From: Fibrobacter sp.
GTDB lineage: Bacteria; Fibrobacterota; Fibrobacteria; Fibrobacterales; Fibrobacteraceae
Direction: 5' to 3'
Length of the DNA: 64,000 nt
NCBI GenBank assembly: GCA_024399015.1
Contig: JAKSIC010000001.1
Location: forward strand, 62,001-126,000
In this document: piece after piece, positions 17,044 through 24,714 of the stretch
How positions within the stretch are numbered: the stretch's first letter is position 1
Layout: each line of letters starts with the position of its first letter
The notes under the pieces: generated by a model
Database searches by the model: none
What the model was told of the DNA's origin: nothing
The model's input: the letters and a program-made list of their open reading frames with translations, nothing else
Translations under genes and position numbers: made by a program

Positions 17044-17865
17044 ATGAAAAGTATTCTTGATTACGAAAATTACAGAGAATATTTGCAAGACTTTTACAAG
17101 GAACAAAAAAGTCTTTCTGTTTTTTCTTGGAGAAAATTTTCATCAATCGCGGGCTTCACATCACCCGTCTACATGAAACTTGTATGTGAAGGAAAAAGCA
17201 GCTTAAGCAAATCCAAAATGGGTAATGTCGCACAAGCCCTCAATTTGATTGGCTACGAACGAGAATACTTTGAACAAATGGTAATTCTTGGAAACGCAAA
17301 AGTAGAATCCACAAAGGCTTCGGCTTTGCTAAAGATGAATAAAATCAGGGAAGACCATAAAATTCGGGTTGTACCAAACGAAGCATTTGAATATTACAGC
17401 AGTTGGGAAAATTCCGTGCTACGAGAATTGGCACCCCTTATGCCAGGAGCATCTCCAGAAGAAATCGCCAAAACTTGCAACGAGGAAGTTTCCCCAAAGG
17501 AAGTCCAGCGGGTTCTCGCTTTTTTGACTAAGCATGGCTTTTTGAAGAAAATCCAAGATAAAACTTTTGTGCAATCAGAAAAGGCCGTCATCGGTTCGAA
17601 ACGGGATCACTCGCTCGCCATCAAATCGATGCACAAAGAAATGGCAGAAATCGCGGTAAACGCCGTTGAACGATACAAACCTGATGAAAGACATTTTGTC
17701 GGAGCAACAATTGGTGTGGACGAAAATTCTTACAATGAAATAACTCAAGAAATTGAAAATTGTATCAAAAGAATTGCAGTCATTTCCGACAAACACGAAA
17801 ACATCAACCAAGTGTATCGATTGAACATTCAATTTTTTCCGATGTCAAAAAAAATTAAAACATAA
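17044..17865 (+). CDS. TIGR02147 family protein (DUF4423), probable DNA-binding regulator
   Basis: 273 residues with no signal peptide. It opens with SILDYENYREYLQDFY, the characteristic start of TIGR02147. Residues 20-80 (WRKFSSIAGFTSPVYMKLV) read as a helix-turn-helix. The region of about 120-265 is the DUF4423-type C-terminal part, with a winged-helix-like VQRVLAFLTKHGFLKK. TIGR02147 is a paralogous family that I know chiefly from Fibrobacter; its function is not established. It lies 23 bases after the subtilase, and a TATTTTG box five bases before its ATG also allows leaderless expression. A role in controlling the two exported proteins upstream is inference. Confidence 0.85.
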   Translation: MKSILDYENYREYLQDFYKEQKSLSVFSWRKFSSIAGFTSPVYMKLVCEGKSSLSKSKMGNVAQALNLIGYEREYFEQMVILGNAKVESTKASALLKMNKIREDHKIRVVPNEAFEYYSSWENSVLRELAPLMPGASPEEIAKTCNEEVSPKEVQRVLAFLTKHGFLKKIQDKTFVQSEKAVIGSKRDHSLAIKSMHKEMAEIAVNAVERYKPDERHFVGATIGVDENSYNEITQEIENCIKRIAVISDKHENINQVYRLNIQFFPMSKKIKT

Positions 17866-17907
17866 ATTCTATTATTGCATTAGTCCCTATTCCACTGGAG
17901 TTTTCCA

Positions 17908-18924
17908 ATGAAAGCATCGACTTTTGCATTCAAGATAGCTACCGCGGCAATTCTTGTCGCAGCAACAGTTTTTACAACATCCTGCAATTCCGAAAAGCAG
18001 AACATCCGTTTCGGTTCCGGCAACAAGGGCGGTCTTTACGATAAGTTCGCCAACAGTTTTGCTGAAACTTTTAACAAGGCAAACGGCAGCATTCAAATTC
18101 AGGTGAAGAACACCTCTGGAACTTCTGCAAACATCCGCCTCATTGAAGAAGGCTTCATTGACTTCGGTATTGTACAGGCCGATATTTTGAAAGACTACTT
18201 GATGCGCAGCCGCATGCGTCACGCCATCGCCGCTGTAGCAGGTCTTTACACCGAATCCATCCAGATTGTTGTTGCAGGCGATTCTGAAATCAAGTCCGTT
18301 GCAGATCTCGTGGGCAAGCGTGTGGCTGTGGGCGAAGAAGAATCCGGCGTGCTTCGCAATGCAGAAATCATCCTGGAATCCTACGGAATTTCTTTGGACA
18401 AGGTGGACGCCAAAAAACTCAGTTTCAAGGAATCTGCCGACGCCTTGAAAGCTGGCGAAATCGACGCCTTCTTCTGCACCGCAGGTATTCCCACCCCCTC
18501 TATTAGCGAACTTGCAAACAGCAAGAACATCCGACTTCTTTCCATCGGTGAAGCTGACGCCGCCCGCATCATGGGACTCCATCCGGAGCTCACCTCTAGC
18601 GTCATTCCCGCAGGCACCTACGCAGGCCAGGAAGCCGACCTGCAGACCCTTGGTGCAAAGGCAATTCTCGTAGCAAACCAGCTGATGGACAACGCTACCG
18701 TAGCTAAGGTCGCCGAATCCGTTTTCGCAATCGCCGCAGCAAACATTGCGTCCGCCTCCACGGCCAATTCCATTGCCGTAGCAACAGCTCTTGAACATGC
18801 CACCGCCAACATTCCCGTAGCCTTCCATCCGGGCGCCGCAGCATTCTACGCCAGCAAGAACGCTAAAGTAGAAGTCGTCGAACCCCTCCAGGCCCGCGGT
18901 CCCATTCCCTCTACAGGCGACTAA
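17908..18924 (+). CDS. TAXI family solute-binding lipoprotein
   Basis: 338 residues. The signal peptide ends in TTSC, a lipoprotein site, so the protein is probably membrane-tethered. The body matches TAXI (TRAP-associated extracytoplasmic immunogenic) binding proteins: FGSGNKGGLYDKFANSFAE at the start, then NTSGTSANIRLI, GIVQADIL, and SVADLVGKRVAVGEEESG further in. TAXI proteins normally serve TRAP transporters with a fused DctQM membrane subunit. No TRAP membrane gene follows here; instead gltS begins nine bases later behind a strong AAGGAG. This protein therefore likely feeds a GltS-type symporter. GGAG precedes its ATG. A few binding proteins of this class take glutamate, consistent with GltS. 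Confidence 0.9.
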   Translation: MKASTFAFKIATAAILVAATVFTTSCNSEKQNIRFGSGNKGGLYDKFANSFAETFNKANGSIQIQVKNTSGTSANIRLIEEGFIDFGIVQADILKDYLMRSRMRHAIAAVAGLYTESIQIVVAGDSEIKSVADLVGKRVAVGEEESGVLRNAEIILESYGISLDKVDAKKLSFKESADALKAGEIDAFFCTAGIPTPSISELANSKNIRLLSIGEADAARIMGLHPELTSSVIPAGTYAGQEADLQTLGAKAILVANQLMDNATVAKVAESVFAIAAANIASASTANSIAVATALEHATANIPVAFHPGAAAFYASKNAKVEVVEPLQARGPIPSTGD

Positions 18925-18933
18925 GGAGAAACC

Positions 18934-20124
18934 ATGTTCACATTATCTTTAGACATGTACCAGACCTTGGCCCTGGCCGTCATCGTTCTCGTTTTCGGCG
19001 CCAACCTGAAAAAGAAAATCAAATTCCTGGAAAAGTTCTGCATTCCCTCCCCGGTGGTGGGTGGCATTGTATTCGCTTGTATTTCCTGCACTTTGTACAA
19101 GCTAAATCTTCTGGAATTCCAGTTTGACGAAACCTTGAAATCCATCTGCATGATGGTGTTCTTCACCTCCGTAGGTTTCAACGCCAACTTGAAGATTTTG
19201 AAGAGCGGTGGCATCAACCTGATTCTCCTCCTGATCTGCGTCTGCGTGCTTATCGTATTTCAGAATTCCCTGGCAGTTTTCCTGGCCAAGTTGCTTCACG
19301 TAAGCCCGCTGGTAGGCCTTTCCGCAGGTTCCATCTCCATGGTGGGCGGCCACGGTACCGCAGGCGCCTTCGGCCCGGTCCTTGAAGACTTCGGCATGGA
19401 AGGAGCCACCACCCTCTGCACCGCTGCAGCAACCTTCGGCCTTGTGGCAGGTTCTCTCATGGGAGGCCCCCTGGGTCGCAAGCTCATCCTCAAGCGCGAT
19501 CTTCTGAAGTCCGCCAAAACCGAAGACAAGACAGAACTTAAGGAAGAGCAGAGCAAGTACAAGCGTTCCGCAAAGCGCTACTCCACCGCAGCCTTCCAGC
19601 TGGCCATCGCCATGGGCTTCGGCACTTTGGTTTCCACCCTTCTTTCCAAAACCGGCATGACCTTCCCCGCCTACATCGGCGCCATGATCGTTGCCGCCAT
19701 CATGCGTAACATTTGCGAATACAGCAGCAAGTACGAAGTCCACATGGGTGAAATCAGCGACGTGGGTGGCATCTGCCTTTCATTGTTCCTGGGCATCGCC
19801 ATGATCACCCTGAAGCTCTGGCAGCTCACCTCCCTGGCCTTGCCTTTGGTGGTGTTGCTCTGCGCACAGACCTTGCTCATGTTCCTGTTCGCCTACTTCA
19901 TCGTGTTCAATGTGATGGGTCGCGATTACGATGCCGCGGTACTTTCCGCCGGCGTTTGCGGTTTCGGCATGGGTGCAACCCCCAACGCCATGGCCAACAT
20001 GCAGGCCATCACCAACCGTTTCGCCCCCGCCGTGAAGCCCTACCTGCTGGTCCCCATCGTAGGAAGTATGTTTGCAGACTTCATTAACAGCCTCTGTATT
20101 ACTTTCTTCATCAATCAGTTCTAG
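18934..20124 (+). CDS. gltS: Sodium/glutamate symporter family protein (GltS, ESS family)
   Basis: 396 residues with about ten membrane helices in two inverted halves. ESS-family landmarks are clear: FCIPSPVVGGIVFA near residue 36, FFTSVGFNANL near 77, and the SGSISMVGGHGTAGAFG-like reentrant segment (GSISMVGGHGTAGAFG). A matching C-terminal half follows, with GVCGFGMGATPNAMANMQA. E. coli GltS has the same landmarks. The gene starts nine bases after the TAXI binding protein with AAGGAG five bases before the ATG, so the two are almost surely translated together. The substrate is glutamate by family, but the unusual partner could shift it. Confidence 0.92.
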   Translation: MFTLSLDMYQTLALAVIVLVFGANLKKKIKFLEKFCIPSPVVGGIVFACISCTLYKLNLLEFQFDETLKSICMMVFFTSVGFNANLKILKSGGINLILLLICVCVLIVFQNSLAVFLAKLLHVSPLVGLSAGSISMVGGHGTAGAFGPVLEDFGMEGATTLCTAAATFGLVAGSLMGGPLGRKLILKRDLLKSAKTEDKTELKEEQSKYKRSAKRYSTAAFQLAIAMGFGTLVSTLLSKTGMTFPAYIGAMIVAAIMRNICEYSSKYEVHMGEISDVGGICLSLFLGIAMITLKLWQLTSLALPLVVLLCAQTLLMFLFAYFIVFNVMGRDYDAAVLSAGVCGFGMGATPNAMANMQAITNRFAPAVKPYLLVPIVGSMFADFINSLCITFFINQF

Positions 20125-20126
20125 CT

Positions 20127-20201
20127 AGTGGTTAGTGGTTAGTGATTAGGAACGTTCTTGACCAGAAAAAACTGTTTACTAACCACTGTCTACTAAACAC
20201 T
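20127..20201. repeat. Hairpin repeat made of AGTGGTTAGT units
   Basis: Two overlapping left arms AGTGGTTAGT (20127-20136 and 20134-20143) face a perfect right arm ACTAACCACT (20178-20187) and a degenerate one (20192-20201). T-rich sequence follows, so it may terminate gltS transcription. Confidence 0.65.
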
Positions 20202-20206
20202 TTTTC

Positions 20207-20214
20207 TACATTTG
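20207..20214 (+). promoter_or_regulatory. prfA: TAnnTTTG -7-like box of prfA
   Basis: TACATTTG, 6 bases before the ATG at 20221. It is an exact match to the Bacteroidota-type consensus. No Shine-Dalgarno is present. Confidence 0.6.
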
Positions 20215-20220
20215 CACGCG

Positions 20221-21288
20221 ATGAAAGATAAAGCACGTAAACTCATTGAAAAGTACGAAGAACTGGAATCCGAATTGGGCAATCCCGATGTTCTTGGTGA
20301 CCAGGCTCGTTACAACAAGATCCATAAGCAGTACAAGGGTATTGAAAAGGCCGTGATCAAGGCCAAGGAATACCTGCAGATGGTCAACGACCAGGAAGAA
20401 TGGAAGATGGCTCTGGGCGATTCCGACCCGGAAATGGTTGCCATGGCCAAGTCTGAACTGAGTTCCATCGAAAAGGCACTGCCGGGTCTTACCGACGAAT
20501 TGCAGATTCTCATGGTTCCCAAGGATCCGTGGGACTTCCGTAACGCAACTATCGAAATTCGTGGCGGTACCGGCGGTGACGAATCCGCACTGTTCGCTGG
20601 CGACCTCTTCCGTATGTACCGCGCCTATTGCGAAAAGATGGGCTGGAAGATCACCATCCAGGACCTGAGCGAAGGTACTGTGGGCGGCTACAAGGAAATC
20701 CGCGCCTACATCGAAGGCGATAGCGTTTACGGCACATTGAAGTTTGAAAGTGGCGTTCACCGCGTGCAGCGCGTGCCGGAAACTGAAACCCAGGGCCGTG
20801 TTCACACCTCTGCGGCAACTGTTGCAATCCTTCCGGAAGCAGAAGAAGTGGACGTTGAAATTCGCGAAGCCGACATTCACATGGACACCTACCGTTCCAG
20901 TGGTGCTGGCGGTCAGTACATTAACAAGACTGACTCCGCAGTGCGTTTGACCCATATTCCCACAGGCGTGGTGGTGAGCTGCCAGACTGAACGTTCTCAG
21001 TTGCAGAACCGCTTGCACGCTATGGAAATGCTCCGTTCCAAGATTTTGGATGAAGTCATCGCCAAGAAGGAACGTGAAGAAGCTGCCAGCCGTAAGGCCC
21101 TCGTGGGTACCGGCGACCGCTCCGCCAAGATCCGTACTTACAACTATCCGCAGAACCGCGTGACCGACCACCGTATCGGCCTCACCTTGTACAACCTGGA
21201 CCAGGTTGTGGCAGGCGACCTTCAGGAAGTCATCAACGGCCTCCAGATGGCAAACGCTCAGGAAAAGTTGGGCAAGTTCCAGGCTTAG
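20221..21288 (+). CDS. prfA: Peptide chain release factor 1
   Basis: 355 residues. It recognises UAA and UAG and triggers peptide release. The GGQ motif is present in [16 protein letters not shown]. The codon-reading loop has VPETETQGR, a PxT motif of RF1 rather than the SPF of RF2. The ATG at 20221 is chosen because the TACATTTG box precedes it by six bases; an in-frame TTG three codons earlier overlaps that box. prmC follows 18 bases later, the conserved pairing of RF1 with the enzyme that methylates its GGQ glutamine. Confidence 0.97.
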   Translation: MKDKARKLIEKYEELESELGNPDVLGDQARYNKIHKQYKGIEKAVIKAKEYLQMVNDQEEWKMALGDSDPEMVAMAKSELSSIEKALPGLTDELQILMVPKDPWDFRNATIEIRGGTGGDESALFAGDLFRMYRAYCEKMGWKITIQDLSEGTVGGYKEIRAYIEGDSVYGTLKFESGVHRVQRVPETETQGRVHTSAATVAILPEAEEVDVEIREADIHMDTYRSSGAGGQYINKTDSAVRLTHIPTGVVVSCQTERSQLQNRLHAMEMLRSKILDEVIAKKEREEAASRKALVGTGDRSAKIRTYNYPQNRVTDHRIGLTLYNLDQVVAGDLQEVINGLQMANAQEKLGKFQA

Positions 21289-21306
21289 TCTGGCAAGGAA
21301 AGCGCG

Positions 21307-22227
21307 ATGGCAACACCCGCAAATAACGGTCCCATGACGGTTCTTGAAATCTTGAACCGCACCAAGGTCTTCTTTGAAAAGAAGGGCGTTCCTGACCCGC
21401 TGCTGGACGCACAGCACATCATCAGTTTCGGCCTCCAGATGAAGAACCGCATGGATCTTTACCTGAACTTCGAAAAGCCCTTGACTCCGGCGGAACTGGA
21501 TACCCTCCGTCCGCTGGTGGCACGCCGCGCCAACCGCGAACCGTTGCAGCACATCATTGGCGACACAAGTTTCCGCGGATTCATCATCAAGTGCGACGCC
21601 CGCGCCCTCATTCCCCGTTCTGAAACCGAAGACATCGTGGACATGGTGAAGAACTGCGTGAAGGAAGTGGAATCTCCCTTCGTGGTGGAAATCGGCACCG
21701 GTTCCGGCTGCATCGCCATCTCCTGCGCCAAGGAAATGGAAACCGCCAAGGTTCTGGCCTGCGATATTTCCGAAGACGCTCTCGCTCTCGCGAAAGAAAA
21801 TGCAGAAGCCAACGAACTGAACAGCGACAAGCTGGTCTTTGCCCAAGGCGACTTGCTGAACGCCGTTACCGCCGAAGCTCTCGCCTCCGCAGGCTTCAGC
21901 GCCGACAAGAAGATTGACTGCCTGGTGGCAAACCTCCCCTACATTCCGGATTCTGAAAAGGGAAAGCTCCAGCCGGAAGTGGACAAGTTCGACCCGGCAC
22001 TCGCCCTCTATGGTGGCGCCGACGGTCTGGATCTGGTTCGCAAGCTTCTCCAGCAGACCGAGGGTCGCCTCGCCAGTGGCGCAATGATTTTCCTGGAAAT
22101 CGGTTCCGAGCAGGCAGAAGTTTTGAAGGCCGAAGCCTCCAACTATCCTTGGCTGGAATTCGCTGGTATTCATAAGGATTACTGCGACAACATCCGCTTC
22201 GTAAGCTATAAATGTACAAGGGGCTAA
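21307..22227 (+). CDS. prmC: Peptide chain release factor N5-glutamine methyltransferase
   Basis: 306 residues. It methylates the Gln of the GGQ motif in release factors using S-adenosylmethionine. The N-terminal helical domain ends near EPLQHIIGDTSFRG. The methyltransferase domain carries VVEIGTGSGCIAIS and the substrate-binding tetrapeptide as NLPY (VANLPYIP), a conservative variant of NPPY. AAGGAAA lies before the ATG. The last four codons and the TAA fall inside the GGGGCTAACGCCCC repeat, so the C-terminus CTRG is element-derived. Confidence 0.95.
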   Translation: MATPANNGPMTVLEILNRTKVFFEKKGVPDPLLDAQHIISFGLQMKNRMDLYLNFEKPLTPAELDTLRPLVARRANREPLQHIIGDTSFRGFIIKCDARALIPRSETEDIVDMVKNCVKEVESPFVVEIGTGSGCIAISCAKEMETAKVLACDISEDALALAKENAEANELNSDKLVFAQGDLLNAVTAEALASAGFSADKKIDCLVANLPYIPDSEKGKLQPEVDKFDPALALYGGADGLDLVRKLLQQTEGRLASGAMIFLEIGSEQAEVLKAEASNYPWLEFAGIHKDYCDNIRFVSYKCTRG

Positions 22228-22331
22228 CGCCCCCTGGACCCCCAACGAAAACTTGTTGCACAAGTTTCCGGTGTGGAGGGTGCATCCCTCCAACCCACCC
22301 CTAGATTCAAACATCGGGCTAACGCCCCTTA
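22216..22331. repeat. Composite hairpin element after prmC
   Basis: Contains four short hairpins: GGGGC-TAAC-GCCCC (22220-22233), ACTTG/CAAGT around 22251-22265, GGAGGG-TGCA-TCCCTCC near 22276-22292, and a second GGGCTAACGCCC near 22317-22328. The repeated core and layered hairpins point to a dispersed intergenic element. Confidence 0.55.
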
Positions 22332-22346
22332 GAATCAAAAAGAAAA

Positions 22347-22378
22347 AAGGCCCGGTCGAAACCGGGTCTTTCTTTTTC
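22347..22378 (+). terminator. Terminator after prfA-prmC
   Basis: CCCGGT-CGAA-ACCGGG stem followed by TCTTTCTTTTT. Confidence 0.85.
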
Positions 22379-22414
22379 ATCTAACCAACAACTAAGGAAA
22401 CAACACTCTATGGG

Positions 22415-22630
22415 CTAAGGCATTGCGCAGCCCAGCATTGCCAATACATAGGTTTCACTTTCACCCATGCGATAAAGCGGCAGCAAATCCTCGTCATCTA
22501 CAAATCCATCGGAAAAGCCATTCATCTGCAGCTGTTCGCCAATGCGACGCTTGAACATTTCAAACCCACTCATCCAAGGGTTCTGTTCCGGGACTTCAAC
22601 AACATTCTTCTTAACAACTCTCTTCATCAT
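22415..22630 (-). CDS. Small hypothetical protein (about 71 residues)
   Basis: The start is ATG 22630, or the adjacent ATG 22627; AAAGGA lies just upstream. An open frame extends further 5' but has no start signal and crosses a promoter-like box. The peptide begins with a basic patch (MMKRVVKKN), followed by NPWMSGFEMFKRRIGEQLQMNGF and an acidic DDEDLL. It has no membrane segment and no domain I recognise. It sits downstream of the sigma-TPR-TPR genes on the same strand. Its own box (TATATTTA near 22708-22715) lies just after a perfect 11-bp inverted repeat, so it may be separately controlled. Confidence 0.5.
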   Translation of the reverse strand: MMKRVVKKNVVEVPEQNPWMSGFEMFKRRIGEQLQMNGFSDGFVDDEDLLPLYRMGESETYVLAMLGCAMP

Positions 22631-22722
22631 TTTTCCTTTAAAGCACCGATTAGCAACTTCATTATCGTTAATCATAAACCTTTCATTCACTAGTGCTTTT
22701 CTGTACACGTAAATATAGAAAC

Positions 22723-22749
22723 GACGATTGTCAATTTCTGACAATCGTC
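22723..22749. repeat. Perfect 11-bp inverted repeat between two minus-strand genes
   Basis: GACGATTGTCA and TGACAATCGTC separated by five bases. It lies 8 bases upstream of a TATATTTA box for the small protein and 24 bases after the TPR lipoprotein stop. It could be an operator or a weak terminator; the T content downstream is modest. Confidence 0.7.
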
Positions 22750-22773
22750 ATCTATCCCAAATTTTTCTGATTT

Positions 22774-24693
22774 TTATTCGAAGTCGTACATGCTGTTGTA
22801 CGTATTCTCAAGGATTTCTTCTTCCTTGCTCTTGACTTCGACTTTCTTTTCTTCAGGTTTCTTGCTCAGGTTTTCATAATACTGGGCAGAAAGTTTATCA
22901 ATGTGTTCTTCGCTGTTCTTTACACGTTTACGCAAACGTTCTATATCCTTGTCCTCAATAGTCAAGCGGTTATTGAGAATCCTGGCGCATTCAATACCCC
23001 ACGGAGTACTCTTGTATTTGTCACGAATGAACCTGAAAACGGTAATGGCACTATCCTTCATTTCAGGATTCATCTGGAAATAAATTCCCTTCATATAAAG
23101 AGCCTGCACGCCGGACTGGGTTTCAGGATACTCTTGATACAAACTGTCAAAGGCTGCTGCGGCCTGTGCATAGGCGGAATCCACTTGTTCCATTTGATCC
23201 AACGGAGTTTCAGTGGCTATGGTCCACAAACTTTCTGCAGCAAGATAACGTTCCTTGGCAAGGTCTTCACGAGTCTTCAAGGTCACGCGCATACCCAAGT
23301 TGGCCTGAGCCTGCTTGCCATATTCAGTGTCCGGGTACTTCTCGATAATTTCCTTATAGATTTCTTCGGCACCATCCGGATCATGCATAAACTCATCAAG
23401 GATAAAAGCCTTTGCATAAGTAGCCTTCAGGACCTGAACGCTATCCTTGGACTCTTCGATGATTGCACTCAAGCGGGTAATTGCACTATCAACTTCATCC
23501 AGCTTAAACAGGAACAATTCTGCAATCTGGAACTCGGAACTAAAGAATCCGGACAAGTTAGGAATGGAATCCTTCGTTCGCAAAGTATCGTTTTTGTTGC
23601 GCATCGCAATCAAACGTTTCAACGCATCTCTACGACTACGGCTTTCCTGGCCCCATTCACTAATACTTCTTGCCATAAAGCTACTGTCGTAATAAACAAT
23701 AGCCTGTTCGTAATTCAACTTCTTGTTCTGTTCGTAATCGCCCAAAGCATAATAGCTGCGGGACGAATACTCGGTACGCGGATATTCGGTATTGACCTTC
23801 TGAAGAATAACGATAGCATCGGCATATTTTTCCGCCATCATAGTTGCTTCGCCAATACGCACCAAATACTGCGAACGTGCAGGAGCATATTCTTCATTCT
23901 TGTACAATTCCTTATACTCGTCGGCAGCCTTCAGGAAATCCTTGTTCTTGATCAAGCATTCCGCAGCCTGTTCGCCTGCTGTCTGACGTTCTCTAACGTT
24001 CAGCATGGAAATTTCATCAGCGGTGTAATGCTCGCGGGACTTGGTCCATTCTTCCATCTTATAGTAAAGGCCGGCAAGTCTAAAGTGGGCCTTGGCTCGC
24101 ATAAAAGGAGTTCCCGAGGTGTCTGCAAGAACAGCCTCCAGGGAAGCAATTGCCTGCTCGGGGAAATCAGCCTTTTCATCCAGCAAGGACAAAAGATTCA
24201 ATCCCTGGAAATAATAGGGATGATCCTTTCTTGCAACGACCGGTTCGAGGGCGAAGCGGCTAATGTTGTATTCACCGTTCTTGTACAAGCAGTAAGCACG
24301 CTGATACTCCACCGTAGTCATGGAATCGTTATCGGAGAAGTATCTTTCGAATTCGTCGTACTTGGTAATGGCCTTGCCCCATTCCTGCTTGTGGCGGTAG
24401 GATTCACCAATCATGAACACGGCTTCGGCTGTACGCTTCTTATTTTCCGGGAAACGTTCCAGGACTCGAGAGCCTTTTTCAATAACCTTATCGTACTTGA
24501 GTCGTTCATCAGCACCCGGCATGGAATGTTCTGCATCGGGAACTGAATCTAGACGAGCCTGGCGCATTTCTGCAGCTTCGTCATAAATGCGTTCTGCATT
24601 GAACATGTGATTCAAATAAGCACAGCAAGTGCAACCCTCAAAGACAAGGGCCACCAAGGCAAGGGTGATTATTTGAAATCTACGCATATTCAT
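22774..24693 (-). CDS. TPR-repeat lipoprotein (outer-membrane assembly/YbgF-like repeats)
   Basis: 639 residues. The signal peptide MNMRRFQIITLALVALVFEGC ends in a lipobox, so it is probably tethered in the envelope. Many tetratricopeptide repeats follow from about residue 60 to 560, several of the BamD/YbgF type (for example EIIEKYPDTEYGKQAQ and FPENKKRTAEAVFMIGESY). The last 60 residues are a charged coiled-coil-like stretch with many Glu and Lys. TPR lipoproteins of this kind scaffold envelope complexes. The partner is unknown. It lies 21 bases after a second TPR protein and downstream of the sigma factor gene, in one apparent operon. Confidence 0.82.
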   Translation of the reverse strand: MNMRRFQIITLALVALVFEGCTCCAYLNHMFNAERIYDEAAEMRQARLDSVPDAEHSMPGADERLKYDKVIEKGSRVLERFPENKKRTAEAVFMIGESYRHKQEWGKAITKYDEFERYFSDNDSMTTVEYQRAYCLYKNGEYNISRFALEPVVARKDHPYYFQGLNLLSLLDEKADFPEQAIASLEAVLADTSGTPFMRAKAHFRLAGLYYKMEEWTKSREHYTADEISMLNVRERQTAGEQAAECLIKNKDFLKAADEYKELYKNEEYAPARSQYLVRIGEATMMAEKYADAIVILQKVNTEYPRTEYSSRSYYALGDYEQNKKLNYEQAIVYYDSSFMARSISEWGQESRSRRDALKRLIAMRNKNDTLRTKDSIPNLSGFFSSEFQIAELFLFKLDEVDSAITRLSAIIEESKDSVQVLKATYAKAFILDEFMHDPDGAEEIYKEIIEKYPDTEYGKQAQANLGMRVTLKTREDLAKERYLAAESLWTIATETPLDQMEQVDSAYAQAAAAFDSLYQEYPETQSGVQALYMKGIYFQMNPEMKDSAITVFRFIRDKYKSTPWGIECARILNNRLTIEDKDIERLRKRVKNSEEHIDKLSAQYYENLSKKPEEKKVEVKSKEEEILENTYNSMYDFE

Positions 24694-24714
24694 TAAAATA
24701 CAAAAAACCTAAAA

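Noticed and set aside
14564-17865. Prophage or integrative element origin of the AT-rich cassette
   Set aside because: No integrase, attachment repeats or phage structural genes are present; only composition suggests transfer.
20206-22380. A 724-codon open frame on the minus strand across prfA and prmC
   Set aside because: It is antisense to two clear genes, has no recognisable domain, and arises from codon bias in GC-rich coding DNA. Several similar long antisense frames exist over glmS (55287-57005), the carboxylase (45042-46670) and the methyltransferase (6860-8191).
22903-24546. A 547-codon plus-strand frame over the TPR lipoprotein gene
   Set aside because: Composition is that of a shadow frame; the minus strand has the signal peptide, TPR repeats and coupling to its operon.
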